A stretch of DNA of 62,000 nt, from positions 2,157,211-2,219,210 of the forward strand of contig RPFO01000106.1 in the NCBI GenBank assembly GCA_009746045.1. The letters are read 5' to 3'. Source of the DNA: Mesostigma viride. Lineage: Eukaryota > Streptophyta > Mesostigmatophyceae > Mesostigmatales > Mesostigmataceae. The position numbers and the translations under genes were made by a program. The notes under the pieces were generated by a model, which was not told the DNA's origin, did no database searches, and saw only the letters and a program-made list of their open reading frames with translations. Numbering within the stretch: position 1 is the stretch's first letter; every line of letters starts with the position of its first letter. Positions 20,272 through 30,366 of the stretch are shown in pieces.

Positions 20272-21224
20272 GGAGCCCCCAGAAGGTGGATCCCTTGAAG
20301 GGGGACGAGGAAGGGACGGGGAGGGTAGTCATCAGAGTCGGAGTCGTCACCCTCGCTCCCATCATCCTGGTCCTCGTCGTCCATCGCCACGATGCGATCC
20401 AGAGCCTGCCGTAACGAGTACTGGCCCGCGCGCATACACTTCTCGCCCCGCACCGCCCCTTCCAACGGGAGGTATCGAGGAAAGTAGTTCTCCAGATGCT
20501 TCCGCACCTCGGGCGGAATCAGGAGGAGCAACAGCCGTGGAAATACCAGACCTGCATCCAGCGTGTTCACGCACGCATGACACAGGCACTCCCGCTCATG
20601 GGTTTCCCAGTCGATACCGACCACCACGCCGTCGCGCTCGGCAGTGCGGGTCTCGATCTTGAACCCCACATTCCTGCGCACGAACCATCGAAAATCCTCC
20701 AGCTTAGCGGGGCCGACATGCGCCAAAATGGAATCAGCGCGGGCATCCGACGGCATCTGGTTCCGGCGCCGACGACGCCGCTCCATCAAGTCACCCTCCC
20801 GACCATAGTCGCGCACGAACATTCGGGGGTTAAAGGTCTCCTCATTCAGCTCCTTCACTAGCTGCAGCGCGCGCGCGTCCGGGGCTCCGGGTCTGGACGA
20901 CGTCTCGTGCCGACCACCCCCTCCCGAGCCCCCGGCCCTTGAAGCACCCCTTCGGACTGCAGGCTCTCCGCGAGCTGTCTGCATCCTGTCAACCTGTTCT
21001 GGTAGAGGGACCTCCGGGTAATCTGTCGTATCCATATCCACCAGATCTTCCTCACTCGACTCCCCGTCTACTACCCGGATTCCCGCCTCTACAGCCTCCG
21101 CGGCGCTGGCAGAAGTCTGGCCTCTGGGAAGCGCCTCCGCGGCGTCTCCCTGCACGGCCCACACACCAAAAGCCAAGGCGTTAGTTGGCGTGTACCTAGT
21201 ACCCGGCGCACACCTCACTCTCAC
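20241..21224 (-). CDS. Gypsy-1 accessory ORF A, unrecognised conserved protein
   Basis: A 327-codon frame directly after pol (about 30 bases from its stop). The start is uncertain; the N-terminal third is low-complexity, acidic and Gly/Arg-rich. Residues about 125-285 are the conserved part, with a basic patch (MERRRRRR near 150), CLCHAC near 213 and FPRYLPLEG near 248. An acidic stretch (DDEDQDDGSEGDDSDSDD) near 281-299 precedes the C-terminus. The FP..LP.EG...C...LR block resembles the Gypsy-2 region at about 50190-50340. Not an envelope by composition. Function unknown. Confidence 0.7.
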   Translation of the reverse strand: MRVRCAPGTRYTPTNALAFGVWAVQGDAAEALPRGQTSASAAEAVEAGIRVVDGESSEEDLVDMDTTDYPEVPLPEQVDRMQTARGEPAVRRGASRAGGSGGGGRHETSSRPGAPDARALQLVKELNEETFNPRMFVRDYGREGDLMERRRRRRNQMPSDARADSILAHVGPAKLEDFRWFVRRNVGFKIETRTAERDGVVVGIDWETHERECLCHACVNTLDAGLVFPRLLLLLIPPEVRKHLENYFPRYLPLEGAVRGEKCMRAGQYSLRQALDRIVAMDDEDQDDGSEGDDSDSDDYPPRPFLVPLQGIHLLGAPWRAAQDIVL

Positions 21225-21252
21225 CCTACACCGTACACCGTTATACCGCCTA

Positions 21253-23439
21253 TTAATGCAACTGGTGTGTCTTCTTGTATGCTTCCAATAAGCGGGCGCA
21301 ACCCGCTAACTCAGTAGGGGTGCGCCAGGAGTCCTCCGACTCATGCTGCGCGAATCGCCATCGCACGCGGTACTGTCGCTGGGTCCCCCGCCCTCGCTTG
21401 ACATCTCGGTGTCCCACGATCGCAGCCACCTCATCCTCCTGTTCCCCTGTGTCTGGATTGAACTCCAACGGGGCCGGGGGATTGACCCTACCCTGAATGG
21501 TGTTCTGGTGGTACAACTTGAGCTGGTCACGATGGAAACGGTTGGATGTGAGGTTCCATGACACCGGGACGTCCACCTGGAACATGACGTCGTCAAACTT
21601 GGAGAGCACCTTGTAGGGGCCCAGGAACATGGGACGAAGCTTAGTCTTCAGCTCCTTCTCCACCTTGTGTGAGAATCGTCCGATCTGTGGGCCCTCCACC
21701 AGGACCCAATCGCCCACCTCAATGGACGGCGCCCGGTTATCCCGCTTGCCGGCTGTCCTCTCCAGATACCGTTCGGTCGCGGCGCGGTAACCCTGGACGG
21801 CACTGTTATGAGCCTGGTGCATCCGCTGCAGCAAGCGATCAACCCCCTGGCGTGTGTCCAGCTTGACCTGACCCTCTCCCCGTTCAGGGCTCATAAGCAG
21901 GTCGGGAGGCGTGAGAGGGTGCCTGCCAGAGTTGAGGAAAAAGGGGGTAAATCCGTGGGCGGCCTGGGGAGCATTGTTCAGGGAGAACTCCACCAAGCCC
22001 AGAAGTTCCTCCCAATTGCTGCCCACCGCGTCGGTGTAGTGTCGCATGGTCTCTTGCACTGTACGGTTCAGCCGCTCCACCAGATGGGACGACGAACTGT
22101 GGTAGGCCGTACCCAGCGACACCTTGGTGCCCAACCGCTCGAAGAACTCCTGCCAGAATTTGGCCGTGAAGAGCTTGTCGCGATCAGAGATGAACTGTCG
22201 GCTGAGCCCATGGAATCGGAACACGTGCGTCAGGTATATCTTGGCGCACTCCTCCGCAGTGAGGTCGGCCGGACACGGGGCCAAGTGACACATGCGCGTC
22301 AGGCGGTCCACGAACACCAGGACCATGCTGTTGCCGCTCTTCGTCTTCTTGAACGGGCCGATGAAGTCCATCATGATAGAGTCCCAAGGACCCATCGGAT
22401 CAGGTAACGTCTTGGGGACGGCTTGCGAGCCCGTGTTCCTGGACTTCATGATCTGGCACGAGGGGCACTGGCGCACATATGTCTCAATATACTCCTTCAT
22501 CCCTGGCCAGTAGAAATGTTTGCGGGCCCGAGGATAAAGACGGTGGCTTCCTTGATGTCCGCCTAGAAACGAATCGTGGAGCTCGTGCAGCAAGGCGGCC
22601 CTACAAAGCTCCGGGACATACAGCCGCCATTCCTCCGGCTGGACACTCACGAACAGGCGTCCCTCCTGGAACTTGCAAGGGTAGGCACCCATCTGCTGGG
22701 GATGCGCCCGGATGGCTTCAAGCGCCGCTTCCTCCGTGACCGTGAAACGACTGATCATCGTCTCCAGTTCCGACGTGACTGTGAACGCGTCCGCGGCCGG
22801 GTCTGTCTCCGCACTCGCCTGGTTGACGAATTCGGAGAAGACTGTGGGCGGGCCGATCGGCTGAAGCTGAAAAATTCCCTGGGGCGGCACCACATGGCTA
22901 AGGGGCATGCGCATATGCGATCCCTCCCCCTCCCCGGGGGCGTCCACGTCCTCGTGGGCACTCGTCTCCTCCAAGAGAGGTGACAAGTCATCACTGGTGG
23001 TGTGTCCCAGATGAAACAGGTGGCGGGCCCGGGGAGACCGTGGCTCCGCGCCGTAGGCGGTCCCCGGGGCGGCCACTGGTACGCAAGTGGTATGAAGCAC
23101 ATCCATGTCCTCGTAGAACCAATAGTCCGCCCGTCGCGAGAGGGCGTCTGGCACCACGTTGTCCGCGCCCTTGACGTATTGGATCTTGAATGGCGCAAAC
23201 TGTGACAAGTACTCCATCCACCGCGCTTGACGGGGCGTCAGGTTGGGCTGCACCAGAAGGTGGGTGAGCGGCCGGTGGTCGGTGTGGATCACCAGGCGGT
23301 GGGGGTCGAGATCCCCCTGCTCACTAATGGCCACCGAAAACTGGGCCCCCAGAAGATGGTGACGCCACGTGTGGCAGCTGTAGACTACTGCCAGAAGCTC
23401 CTGCTGATGCACTGGGTAATTCCGCTCCGCCGGAATCAT
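21253..23439 (-). CDS. Gypsy-1 pol, second part: RNase H, integrase, chromodomain
   Basis: A 728-codon frame. Residues 1-90 are the second half of RNase H (catalytic Glu in YPVHQQELLAVVY, Asp in IHTDHRPLTHLL). The integrase follows: an HHCC finger (HDSFLGGHQG ... CPSC, about 288-333) and a DDE core (MMDFIGPF near 357, FISDRDKLF near 416, HLVERLNR near 452). The C-terminal 60 residues form a chromodomain (VGHRDVKRGRGTQRQYRVRW), which in this family directs integration to marked chromatin. It is separated from the PR-RT frame by a -1 shift inside RNase H at a run of six G. Confidence 0.95.
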   Translation of the reverse strand: MIPAERNYPVHQQELLAVVYSCHTWRHHLLGAQFSVAISEQGDLDPHRLVIHTDHRPLTHLLVQPNLTPRQARWMEYLSQFAPFKIQYVKGADNVVPDALSRRADYWFYEDMDVLHTTCVPVAAPGTAYGAEPRSPRARHLFHLGHTTSDDLSPLLEETSAHEDVDAPGEGEGSHMRMPLSHVVPPQGIFQLQPIGPPTVFSEFVNQASAETDPAADAFTVTSELETMISRFTVTEEAALEAIRAHPQQMGAYPCKFQEGRLFVSVQPEEWRLYVPELCRAALLHELHDSFLGGHQGSHRLYPRARKHFYWPGMKEYIETYVRQCPSCQIMKSRNTGSQAVPKTLPDPMGPWDSIMMDFIGPFKKTKSGNSMVLVFVDRLTRMCHLAPCPADLTAEECAKIYLTHVFRFHGLSRQFISDRDKLFTAKFWQEFFERLGTKVSLGTAYHSSSSHLVERLNRTVQETMRHYTDAVGSNWEELLGLVEFSLNNAPQAAHGFTPFFLNSGRHPLTPPDLLMSPERGEGQVKLDTRQGVDRLLQRMHQAHNSAVQGYRAATERYLERTAGKRDNRAPSIEVGDWVLVEGPQIGRFSHKVEKELKTKLRPMFLGPYKVLSKFDDVMFQVDVPVSWNLTSNRFHRDQLKLYHQNTIQGRVNPPAPLEFNPDTGEQEDEVAAIVGHRDVKRGRGTQRQYRVRWRFAQHESEDSWRTPTELAGCARLLEAYKKTHQLH

Positions 23440-25877
23440 TGTGCGTGAGATATACTCGATGGGCTGAAGACCCTTGCCTTGGTCCTGCAGGAGGACCCCC
23501 CGATGGCCACCTTGCTGGCATCCGTAGCCACAACGAAAGGAAGGGCCGGGTCCGGCAGGATAAGGACTGGTGCTGTGGTGAGGTGCCGCTTAAGCGCCTC
23601 AAACGCCTGTTGGCACTGCTCAGCCCAGAGGAACGGGGTACCCTTCTTGAGAAGAGCGTTGATCGGGGCGGCGATGGTGGCAAACCGTGGGATGAACCGT
23701 CGGTAGTAAGAAGCCAAGCCCAGGAAGCTGCGCACCCCCTTCACGTCCGTAGGGACAGGCCATTGCTGGACGGACTCGATCTTCTCCGGGTCGGTCGCGA
23801 TGCCGTCGGCGGACAGGGTATGGCCCAGAAACGGCACGCAGCGGCCGGCGCGCACCTTGGCTTTCCGCGCCGAAAGGTGCTCATCCTCCATGATCTGAAG
23901 CACGGCGTCCACATCCTCTAGGTGCTCCTCGAACGTCTTGGAGTACACCAGGATGTCGTCCAGATACGCCAGCGCGCACGTGCGCTTGTAGGTCCAGGGC
24001 GGGCGTGCCCCCTTCTGCGGGTCCGCCAGGTCCTGGGAGACCTGTGGCAAGTGGGCTGTACCCATCACCGGACGGAGGATATCATTCATCAGCATCTGGA
24101 AGGACGCCGGCGAATTGCACAGCCCCATTGCCGCCACCCGAAACTGATAATGCCCGAAGGGCGTAGCGAACGCGGTCTTGTGGCAGTCTTCTGGCGCGAT
24201 GCGCAGCTGCCAAAACCCGTCCGCACAGTCAATGACGGTGAAACACGTGGCCCCCTGGACACGGTTGAAGATGTCGTCGATCCGCGGTAGAGGATACCGG
24301 GACTTGACGGTGATGGCGTTCAGCTTCCGGTAATCCGTCACCAGACGCCACTTGCCTCCTGGCTTGGGAACGAGCAGCACGCCCGCTGAGAAGGGGCTGT
24401 TGCTGGGTTCAATGAGCCCAGCGTCAAGCAGTGAAATGAGGATCTTCTTGAGCTCCACCAGCTCGACTGGGCCCATGCGATACATGGGAGACACAGTAGG
24501 CCCAGAACCCTCCTGGAGCTGGACACGGTGCAACACCGATCGATTGGGAGGGAACTGAGGGGTACGATCCGCAAAAAGGGTAGTGCGCTTCTCCAGGACG
24601 GCATTGAACCGCGCCAGCTCATCCGGTGTGAATCCGGCACCGATCTCGTTAAGCAGAGCCTGAGTGCTATCCAGGTCTATGCGATACATCGCGTACTCCT
24701 TGCCCTTCCGAAGCTGGCGCGCCAGCGTCTTGCTGCTCATCAGGATCTGGGATGCTGGTCGAGGCCCGTCCGCCGAGCGCTCGTGTGTAATGTTATGGAC
24801 CTCCGCGGCCTGTGCCCTATACTCGCTGTCAGGGCACCAGAATGAACCATCCGGAAACCAAACTACCCGCCGGCGCACACTGATGTCCACATCCTGCTTG
24901 TCCAGCCAGTCCACGCCAATGATGATGTCGGCAGCGCCCAGCGGCGCAATAGTCGCCACCAGGTCGACCGGCGTGCCCTGCAGCACACCCTTGATGTCTG
25001 CTAGGCCCGGCGATTGGTGTCGCCGACCGTCTGAGTAGGTGACATAGACTGCCGTGGTGTGAGGCCGGGGTACCAGGCCCAGCCGACGCACCAGGGCCTC
25101 GTTGATGAAGGACGTGGAGGCGCCGGTGTCCACCAGGAACTTCACGTCCATGATCGTTTTCTCCTTCAAATACGGATCAAGGACGGTGGGAGGGACCAAC
25201 AACCCCCCACTGAAAAGAAACAGATGCCGCGAATCTCCCTGAGATGTACGCGCCGCCGGTTGGGAGGGCGCGTCTGCGGCCACGTTGTTAACATCTACCT
25301 CTACTCTAGTTGACTCCGCGTCGGGGCTACCATCTGATTTTTCTATCCTATCCCCTACCCCGGGACCCAAGCCCATGGGCAGGGCTACTACTCCCGAGGA
25401 GCGGTGGGACGGGAGGCCGCCTCGCCCGACCACCCGCCCTCTTCCCCCCCTCCTCCTCTTCGTCAGCCCCCTCCTCATCGTCATACTCGTAGCCAGCCAC
25501 TGCCTGCGTTTGGCCGGAAGAGGAGGACTGTCGCCGCGCCTCAATCTCGTTGACCGCGCGCAACACACCCTTGGTAGAGTTGGTCGCGGGTGGTCGCGGC
25601 TGCTGGTACTGCGTCGGGACCTGTCTGGCGTGCTGCAGGCGAGCCGCACGCTCACCCGCGTTGCGGGGTCGGTCCCGAGGGCCGGAGGGGTCGGGGCGGC
25701 TGCCGAAGGCCGGGCCGGAGAAACGAACGCTGGGTGTCCCTTCTCCAGCCCCGCGACCGGCGTTCTTGCCCCGGAGCTTGGGGCAGTCGCGCTTGAGGTG
25801 CCCCACCTCACTGCACATGAAGCAGCGCGCCTTGCTAGCATCGATCGCGTTGACGCCAAGGTCAGTGTAGCCATCAT
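23436..25877 (-). CDS. Gypsy-1 pol, first part: protease and reverse transcriptase
   Basis: An 813-codon frame. The first 170 or so residues overlap gag in another frame and are probably not translated; pol lies +1 relative to gag. Protease active site LVDTGASTSF near residue 247. RT spans about 420-710: LLVPKPGGKWRLVTDYRKLN, then DCADGFWQLR, then LCNSPASFQ, then the catalytic YLDD near 645. An extra segment of about 27 residues precedes YLDD, also present in Gypsy-2. The frame ends in the first half of RNase H (ATDASKVAIG) where a -1 shift leads into the next ORF. Confidence 0.95.
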   Translation of the reverse strand: MMATLTLASTRSMLARRAASCAVRWGTSSATAPSSGARTPVAGLEKGHPAFVSPARPSAAAPTPPALGTDPATRVSVRLACSTPDRSRRSTSSRDHPRPTLPRVCCARSTRLRRGDSPPLPAKRRQWLATSMTMRRGLTKRRRGGRGRVVGRGGLPSHRSSGVVALPMGLGPGVGDRIEKSDGSPDAESTRVEVDVNNVAADAPSQPAARTSQGDSRHLFLFSGGLLVPPTVLDPYLKEKTIMDVKFLVDTGASTSFINEALVRRLGLVPRPHTTAVYVTYSDGRRHQSPGLADIKGVLQGTPVDLVATIAPLGAADIIIGVDWLDKQDVDISVRRRVVWFPDGSFWCPDSEYRAQAAEVHNITHERSADGPRPASQILMSSKTLARQLRKGKEYAMYRIDLDSTQALLNEIGAGFTPDELARFNAVLEKRTTLFADRTPQFPPNRSVLHRVQLQEGSGPTVSPMYRMGPVELVELKKILISLLDAGLIEPSNSPFSAGVLLVPKPGGKWRLVTDYRKLNAITVKSRYPLPRIDDIFNRVQGATCFTVIDCADGFWQLRIAPEDCHKTAFATPFGHYQFRVAAMGLCNSPASFQMLMNDILRPVMGTAHLPQVSQDLADPQKGARPPWTYKRTCALAYLDDILVYSKTFEEHLEDVDAVLQIMEDEHLSARKAKVRAGRCVPFLGHTLSADGIATDPEKIESVQQWPVPTDVKGVRSFLGLASYYRRFIPRFATIAAPINALLKKGTPFLWAEQCQQAFEALKRHLTTAPVLILPDPALPFVVATDASKVAIGGSSCRTKARVFSPSSISHAQ

Positions 25878-27306
25878 CAGGGTCGTCGGGGTACTCCTCC
25901 TCCTCCTCGCCGATGAGCTCCGTAGAGTACATCTGGTTCACCCGTCGCGGACCTGCAGTGGCTGACCTGAAGAAACGGCGCACCGAGGGTGCGCGCCCGC
26001 GAGCCACCACGTCGGCCACCTGCAGAAGGTATCTCTGGATATTCAGGATGTCCCACTCCTTCCAGGGGACCTCAGCGTAGTGTTTGAATACCTCATCCTG
26101 CAGCTCGGGGCTGAGCGCCTCGATGAATCTGATCTTGTACTCGTACCAGGTCATGTCGGTTAGATAAGCGGCGCTGGACTCAAACTTGGACAGAAACTCG
26201 CGATATGGGGTGGTCCCCTGGCGTAGCTTGCCGAAAGCGATCCGCTCGTGGAGCTCCGCGTCTGGGGGTATCAGCTTGCGGCGCACCCGGTCCATCAGCT
26301 CCTCCACGGTCTGTGGGTATGACTGGGATGCGATGCTCTCACAGTTCAGGATGCTCACCACCGAGGGGTCCATGCAGGTGTTAACCACATGCGGGATCAA
26401 ATCACAGGTGGCCAGTTCCCAGCTGTTGTGATTGCACCAAACGGTATACTGCTGTTGCCACATGCGTCCCCATTCGTCGACCTCTCGCGGTTTCATATCC
26501 GCGTGCAGCTTGGGTACATTCTTGAAGGTAGGCATCGGTGGGGCCTTTACCGTGTTAAGCTTAGGCCCACCGACCTCCCTGTAGGAGATGGAGCCGAATG
26601 CTGGAGGCTGCGACCGCGGGAGAGATCCGGATCTGTCCGGTGTGCCGTGTGTCCGGCGCACCTGTACCGACGAGGGGTGTTCGTACCCTGGGTCATCCAG
26701 TGCCACCCTGCTGAAACTGAGGTTGCCAGCAGGCGCAGGCGAGGGGACCGCGCTTCGGTCAAGCACCCGTGGACGCTGCGGTTGAGGTGCCAGGCGCTGG
26801 GCTGGCGTGTGAGTCTCCTCGTCGCGGGTGGTGACACTGCTCCGGGTCTCCTCTGGGCTGGTCCGTGGTCTATGAGTACCAACGGGCGGGCCCTGCGTGA
26901 CAGATCCCTCGTCCGCCTCGTTAGTCCCTTCCAGGTCATCGAACTCGCCGTCTGCCCCTGGGACTTCCCCTTCCTCGTCCGAATACCATAACGCCGTGGG
27001 TAACAGGGACGTGCTGCCGAAGGAAACTCTGCGTCTGCCCCGGTGTGGGGGCCCGGTGGAGGTCCTTGGGGCCGCCCCCGACCTGCCCAAGGATGCGTGG
27101 GCCGCCCGGTGACTGGTAGCTGACGGCGGTAGTGCAGGGTATCTTCATTCTCGTCTCTCTGCTGCTCTGGATCAGGTGGTAGCCATTGTGGTCTCGTCTG
27201 GGGTTGTTGCTGCTGCGTCTGGGGTTGCTGCTGTTGCCATTGCTGCTGTGGTGACCGTTGCTGCTGCTGATGCTGCTGCTGCTGTTGCTGCTGCTGCGGT
27301 TGCTGC

Positions 27307-27338
<32 letters not shown>

Positions 27339-27695
27339 TTGCTGCTGTTGCTGTTGCTGCTGCTGCTGCTGGGGCTGCTGCTGGGGCTGCTGCTGCCGTT
27401 GCTGCTGGAGCCTCTCTCGGTCGTTCCTGTCATCTCTCTGCCTGGGTAAGGCGTCTATAATGTCCCCATCCGCTGGGAACCTAGGGTTCTGATCTCTGGA
27501 TCGTGGGGAGCCTTCCGCAGGTCTCTCCATGACCTCACCTGTATCTGTCCCTGCTTGGACGTGCAGTGGTACCTCTATACCCTCTGTACCGTGCTCGTGG
27601 TTGTCTACCGGTTCTATCTCTGTATTCTCTAGATCTCGTTCTCTAGCCTCTTCCTCTGTATCTCTGGCGTTCCTTGTTTGGGACCGTGTGGGCAT
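25348..27695 (-). CDS. Gypsy-1 gag
   Basis: Starts at an ATG (27695; MPTRSQTRN). The N-terminal part contains a long polyglutamine tract (27415-27250). One frame change near 27100 splits the ORF; the main part then runs to the stop at 25348. It has the capsid-type domain (about 26560-25990; CESIASQSYP, RQGTTPYREFLSKF) and a CCHC zinc knuckle, CFMCSEVGHLKRDC, near 25830-25790 that binds element RNA. Gag forms the particle that packages the RNA. Homologous along its length to Gypsy-2 gag. Confidence 0.9.
27250..27415. repeat. (CTG/TTG)n microsatellite in gag
   Basis: About 55 triplets of CTG or TTG on the plus strand, encoding polyglutamine on the coding strand. The Ala-, Leu- and Ser-only frames on the other phases are by-products. 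Confidence 0.95.
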
Positions 27696-27827
27696 GGTGC
27701 TCGTACCGGTACCTTACACTGCAGGCAACACCTCCCCAGGAAGGAAGAGAGAGAAAGAGAGAGAGCAACCACGTGCTATAGAGCTATAACTGTAGAACCT
27801 AATACTACTCCCTAGTACTGGTCTCCT

Positions 27828-28166
27828 CTACTGCTTGCTAGGGCCAATGGTCAGCTGAGAGAAAGTCACTGTAACTGCTGTCCCCTCCCCCTGACTGCTG
27901 AGTGTGGGTGGCTTGGAGCATTCACGTGTGGTGTGCATCCCCTCAGGCAATGGCATGTGTTCCCTAACAAACCTATCTGCCTCTGTAATGTTATCAAACC
28001 CTTTCCACTTAGCACTAGAGCCTTGGGACAATATCTTATCTTTAATATGCTCCTCACAAGTCTTCCAGCTGTAGAATATAGCAGGCCTACCCTTATCCCC
28101 GTCGTGAGCTACTGCGTAGTAAGGAAATCCAGACTGTCCACCCTTGTTTATTTTACGTCGTGGCAT
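27828..28166 (-). CDS. Gypsy-1 leader ORF: RNase H1 hybrid-binding (viroplasmin-like) domain
   Basis: A 112-codon ORF with a good ATG, 133 bases upstream of the gag ATG. Residues 14-70 match the N-terminal RNA/DNA hybrid-binding domain of RNase H1 and caulimovirus P6 (PF01693-type): PYYAVAHDG, then AIFYSW, then a Cys, then AKWKGF, then EADRFV. In RNase H1 this domain grips RNA:DNA hybrids; here no catalytic RNase H follows in the same ORF. The C-terminus (VTVTFSQLTIGPSKQ) resembles the end of the equivalent ORF of Gypsy-2 (LEFGSLSITVAKKD). A role in handling the hybrid during reverse transcription is an inference. Confidence 0.8.
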   Translation of the reverse strand: MPRRKINKGGQSGFPYYAVAHDGDKGRPAIFYSWKTCEEHIKDKILSQGSSAKWKGFDNITEADRFVREHMPLPEGMHTTRECSKPPTLSSQGEGTAVTVTFSQLTIGPSKQ

Positions 28167-28893
28167 GTTACATCATAGTCTGGCAGCGGCTTGCAAGCAA
28201 GAGAGAAAGGGGAAACCCAGGCTACCTCTAATGCAGTGACCTTAAACAAACGAGGAGAGAGAGCACGGAGTATAACACAGCACACGCCCGAGCCTTCCGC
28301 AGGAACGGGCTATACGCACACACGGAGGTAAACACCGTCAACACAGTCGGCAACAGCCAGACGGTATCCACCCCCCACGACCCCTTGCAGGTCAACAACG
28401 AATGTCCGTCTCCGCGACGTCCATGGGCACCAACAACATTTACAACCTATAGAGACACAACATATAACATAAACCCCCTGCGCGCGCGTTCCCGGATAGA
28501 GAGCAAGCTCGCCAGCTAGCCTTCAGCAGGCATAGCTTTGTAAAGAAAGAATTCTAACTAGGGGACGTACCATCTTCAATGACGTTAATCCCTCCTGAAC
28601 TGGCCGCCACCCGGTGTCGTTGAAGGCAAGCCCTGGCCGCCACTAGGTGTCGTTGAAAACAGGAGAGCTGAACGCTATCGTTGACAGCACCTCACCACAG
28701 GACTATTGCTAGCCCCGCCGAGTATCCCAGACTGGCCGCTTGCTGCTAGGTCGTCGTTGAATCCCTTTACGGGCTGGCCGCCGGCCTGACAGCAATCGTT
28801 GAATTCCGGAACCTCTACCTACGCCAAGCTTCGTCTTGGTATCCTAATTGGCTCACTAACCCTCTCCGCGAGAGTTAGCTAACCTTTCCAGCA
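28167..28893 (-). other. Gypsy-1 5' leader
   Basis: Untranslated leader between the PBS and the hybrid-binding ORF. It contains four imperfect copies of a unit around CTGGCCGC...TCGTTGAA (28595-28805 on the plus strand), possibly structured RNA or a packaging region. No ORF recognised. Confidence 0.5.
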
Positions 28894-28912
28894 CATTTCC
28901 TCCGATAACCAG
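28894..28912 (-). other. Gypsy-1 primer-binding site (candidate)
   Basis: Directly after the 5' LTR the minus strand reads C then TGGTTATCGGAGGAAATG. It starts with TGG (complement of a tRNA CCA end). Gypsy-2 has TGGACTCGGAGGAATTTT at the same place; both share CGGAGGAA. The tRNA is not identified. Confidence 0.6.
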
Positions 28913-29497
28913 TGTTACGTCCCTGCCCAGACACACCTAGCCTGAGCTACGTAGCGAAAGACCCTTCTCGCCGGAATTAGGAATAATTCAAGATAGCCTA
29001 AAGTAGGTTGCGCTTCACGACGTGAGTCGTGAGATATCTGGCATCACGGCTTGATGCCAAGCTAATTAGTACACACTTATATTGGCTAGCAATACCAATT
29101 ACAAATGGATAATTGCCCCGGGCTCAATGTGTAGGCGTATTCGCACTTATCATTCATTAAACCAAGAGGACGAGACTCTCGTCCTCGGACCAATTTAACC
29201 TAGGTTGGGTGCGGCGCAGATACACACCAATTTCCCTAGAACAATCCGAGTCACTCATTCCACGTAGGATCCGGGCCGACATCGACCCTCAACTATAGGA
29301 TCCACGCCTAGAACAACTGACAGACTCAGAACCGGCGCGGCGCCACAGCACCGGCCCCTAGAAGGACAACCTAGGACCAAAATAACTAGTCCAATTCACA
29401 CAATAGCCAAGGTCCGTAAAACCCAAGTCTAATAGACTAAACGGCCTTAGTAATTTATTTCATTGTTACGTCCGGCCAAAAGGGCAGGGACGTAACA
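28913..29497 (-). repeat. Gypsy-1 5' LTR
   Basis: 585 bp, almost identical to 17867-18451; same 16-bp inverted ends. Confidence 0.95.
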
Positions 29498-30135
29498 CCA
29501 CCCACGCACCTACCCACTCAACCACTCACTGCCCCCACACCCTTATACCCACTGACCCACCCACTGACCCACCCACACATGCATTTTCTCAGCCAGCACC
29601 ACGGCACCTACCTCACCCCAAAACTGCACAGCCCTTCACCCGTGCTAGGTGAGTCGGTCCCAACCATAAACCCATCCACGCATCCATATCTGTGCGCCCA
29701 CCCGTCCATCTACCCGTCCCTTCGCCCACCCACCCACATCTAGTCATCTACACATCCACCAGCCACCAGTCACCAATGGCCCACCCACCAACCCCCCCCC
29801 ACACACACATCCCTAACCAACCAACCACCAACCCACCACCCTCAAAAACGTGCAGTTGTTTCACTCATGCATCCAACAACCCACCCACTTCAAAGTCCCC
29901 AAAGCCTATCATCACCCAGCCACCTGGGCATCTGCCAATAACCGACCGCCCTTGCACTTATCCACCCACCATGACCAGCCAGCCACCCACCCACCCTCTC
30001 CAACTGCCTGTGCTCCCACCTACGCAGCCAGCCATTTACCAAAGCATCCACCTATCAGCCACCCACCTGCCATTGAACCCACCCACGCCTAGGCATCCCT
30101 TGAAGCATATATAGCCCAAGCCTCCCACCCACGGC
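29498..30135. repeat. CCACC-rich low-complexity tract, part 2
   Basis: Continuation of the tract at 17480-17866. The first five bases are the Gypsy-1 TSD; the last eight (30128-30135, CCCACGGC) are the hAT TSD. The Pro/Thr/His-rich ORFs here are low-complexity artefacts. Confidence 0.75.
30128..30135. repeat. 8-bp TSD of hAT-like element (left copy)
   Basis: CCCACGGC, repeated at 39035-39042. Eight-base duplications are typical of the hAT superfamily. Confidence 0.8.
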
Positions 30136-30366
30136 CCAGGTTGGCAAATACGTGCGTATTGTCAAAATAAATACGGCAATACGCGTTTTTTTGGCCCCGA
30201 CGTACTATACGCGTATTTTGTCAGGAATACGTGATTTGGACTTAGAAATTTTCGAGGTTCGAGCTGGGGCAGCGCTTGGCGCCAGGCCAACCGGACCGTG
30301 GCGCGGCGCCTACCTTTACCAAGATTTTCTACTATGAACTAGGCTTTTCGCAAGTCCAGTAATGAC

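Larger units (their letters stand above)
17867..29497 (-). mobile_element. Gypsy-1: Ty3/gypsy chromovirus with accessory ORFs
   Basis: An 11.6-kb LTR retrotransposon on the minus strand. In order from its 5' end: LTR (29497-28913), PBS, leader ORF with an RNase H1 hybrid-binding domain (28166-27828), gag (27695-25348), PR-RT-RNaseH-IN-chromodomain pol (25350-21253), two accessory ORFs (21224-18673), PPT and LTR (18451-17867). The LTRs are each 585 bp and nearly identical, so insertion is recent. LTR ends are TGTTACGTCCCTGCCC and GGGCAGGGACGTAACA, perfect 16-bp inverted repeats. Confidence 0.95.

Noticed and set aside
18673-21224. Gypsy-1 3' ORFs as a retroviral envelope
   Set aside because: No signal peptide, transmembrane helix, glycosylation-rich ectodomain or cleavage site can be seen.
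27176-27460. Poly-Ala, poly-Leu and poly-Ser ORFs
   Set aside because: Alternative frames of the CTG/TTG microsatellite that encodes polyglutamine in Gypsy-1 gag.
27828-28166. Hybrid-binding ORF as evidence of an integrated caulimovirus
   Set aside because: It sits inside the LTRs of a Ty3 element with an integrase and chromodomain; no movement protein or caulimovirus-type RT is present.
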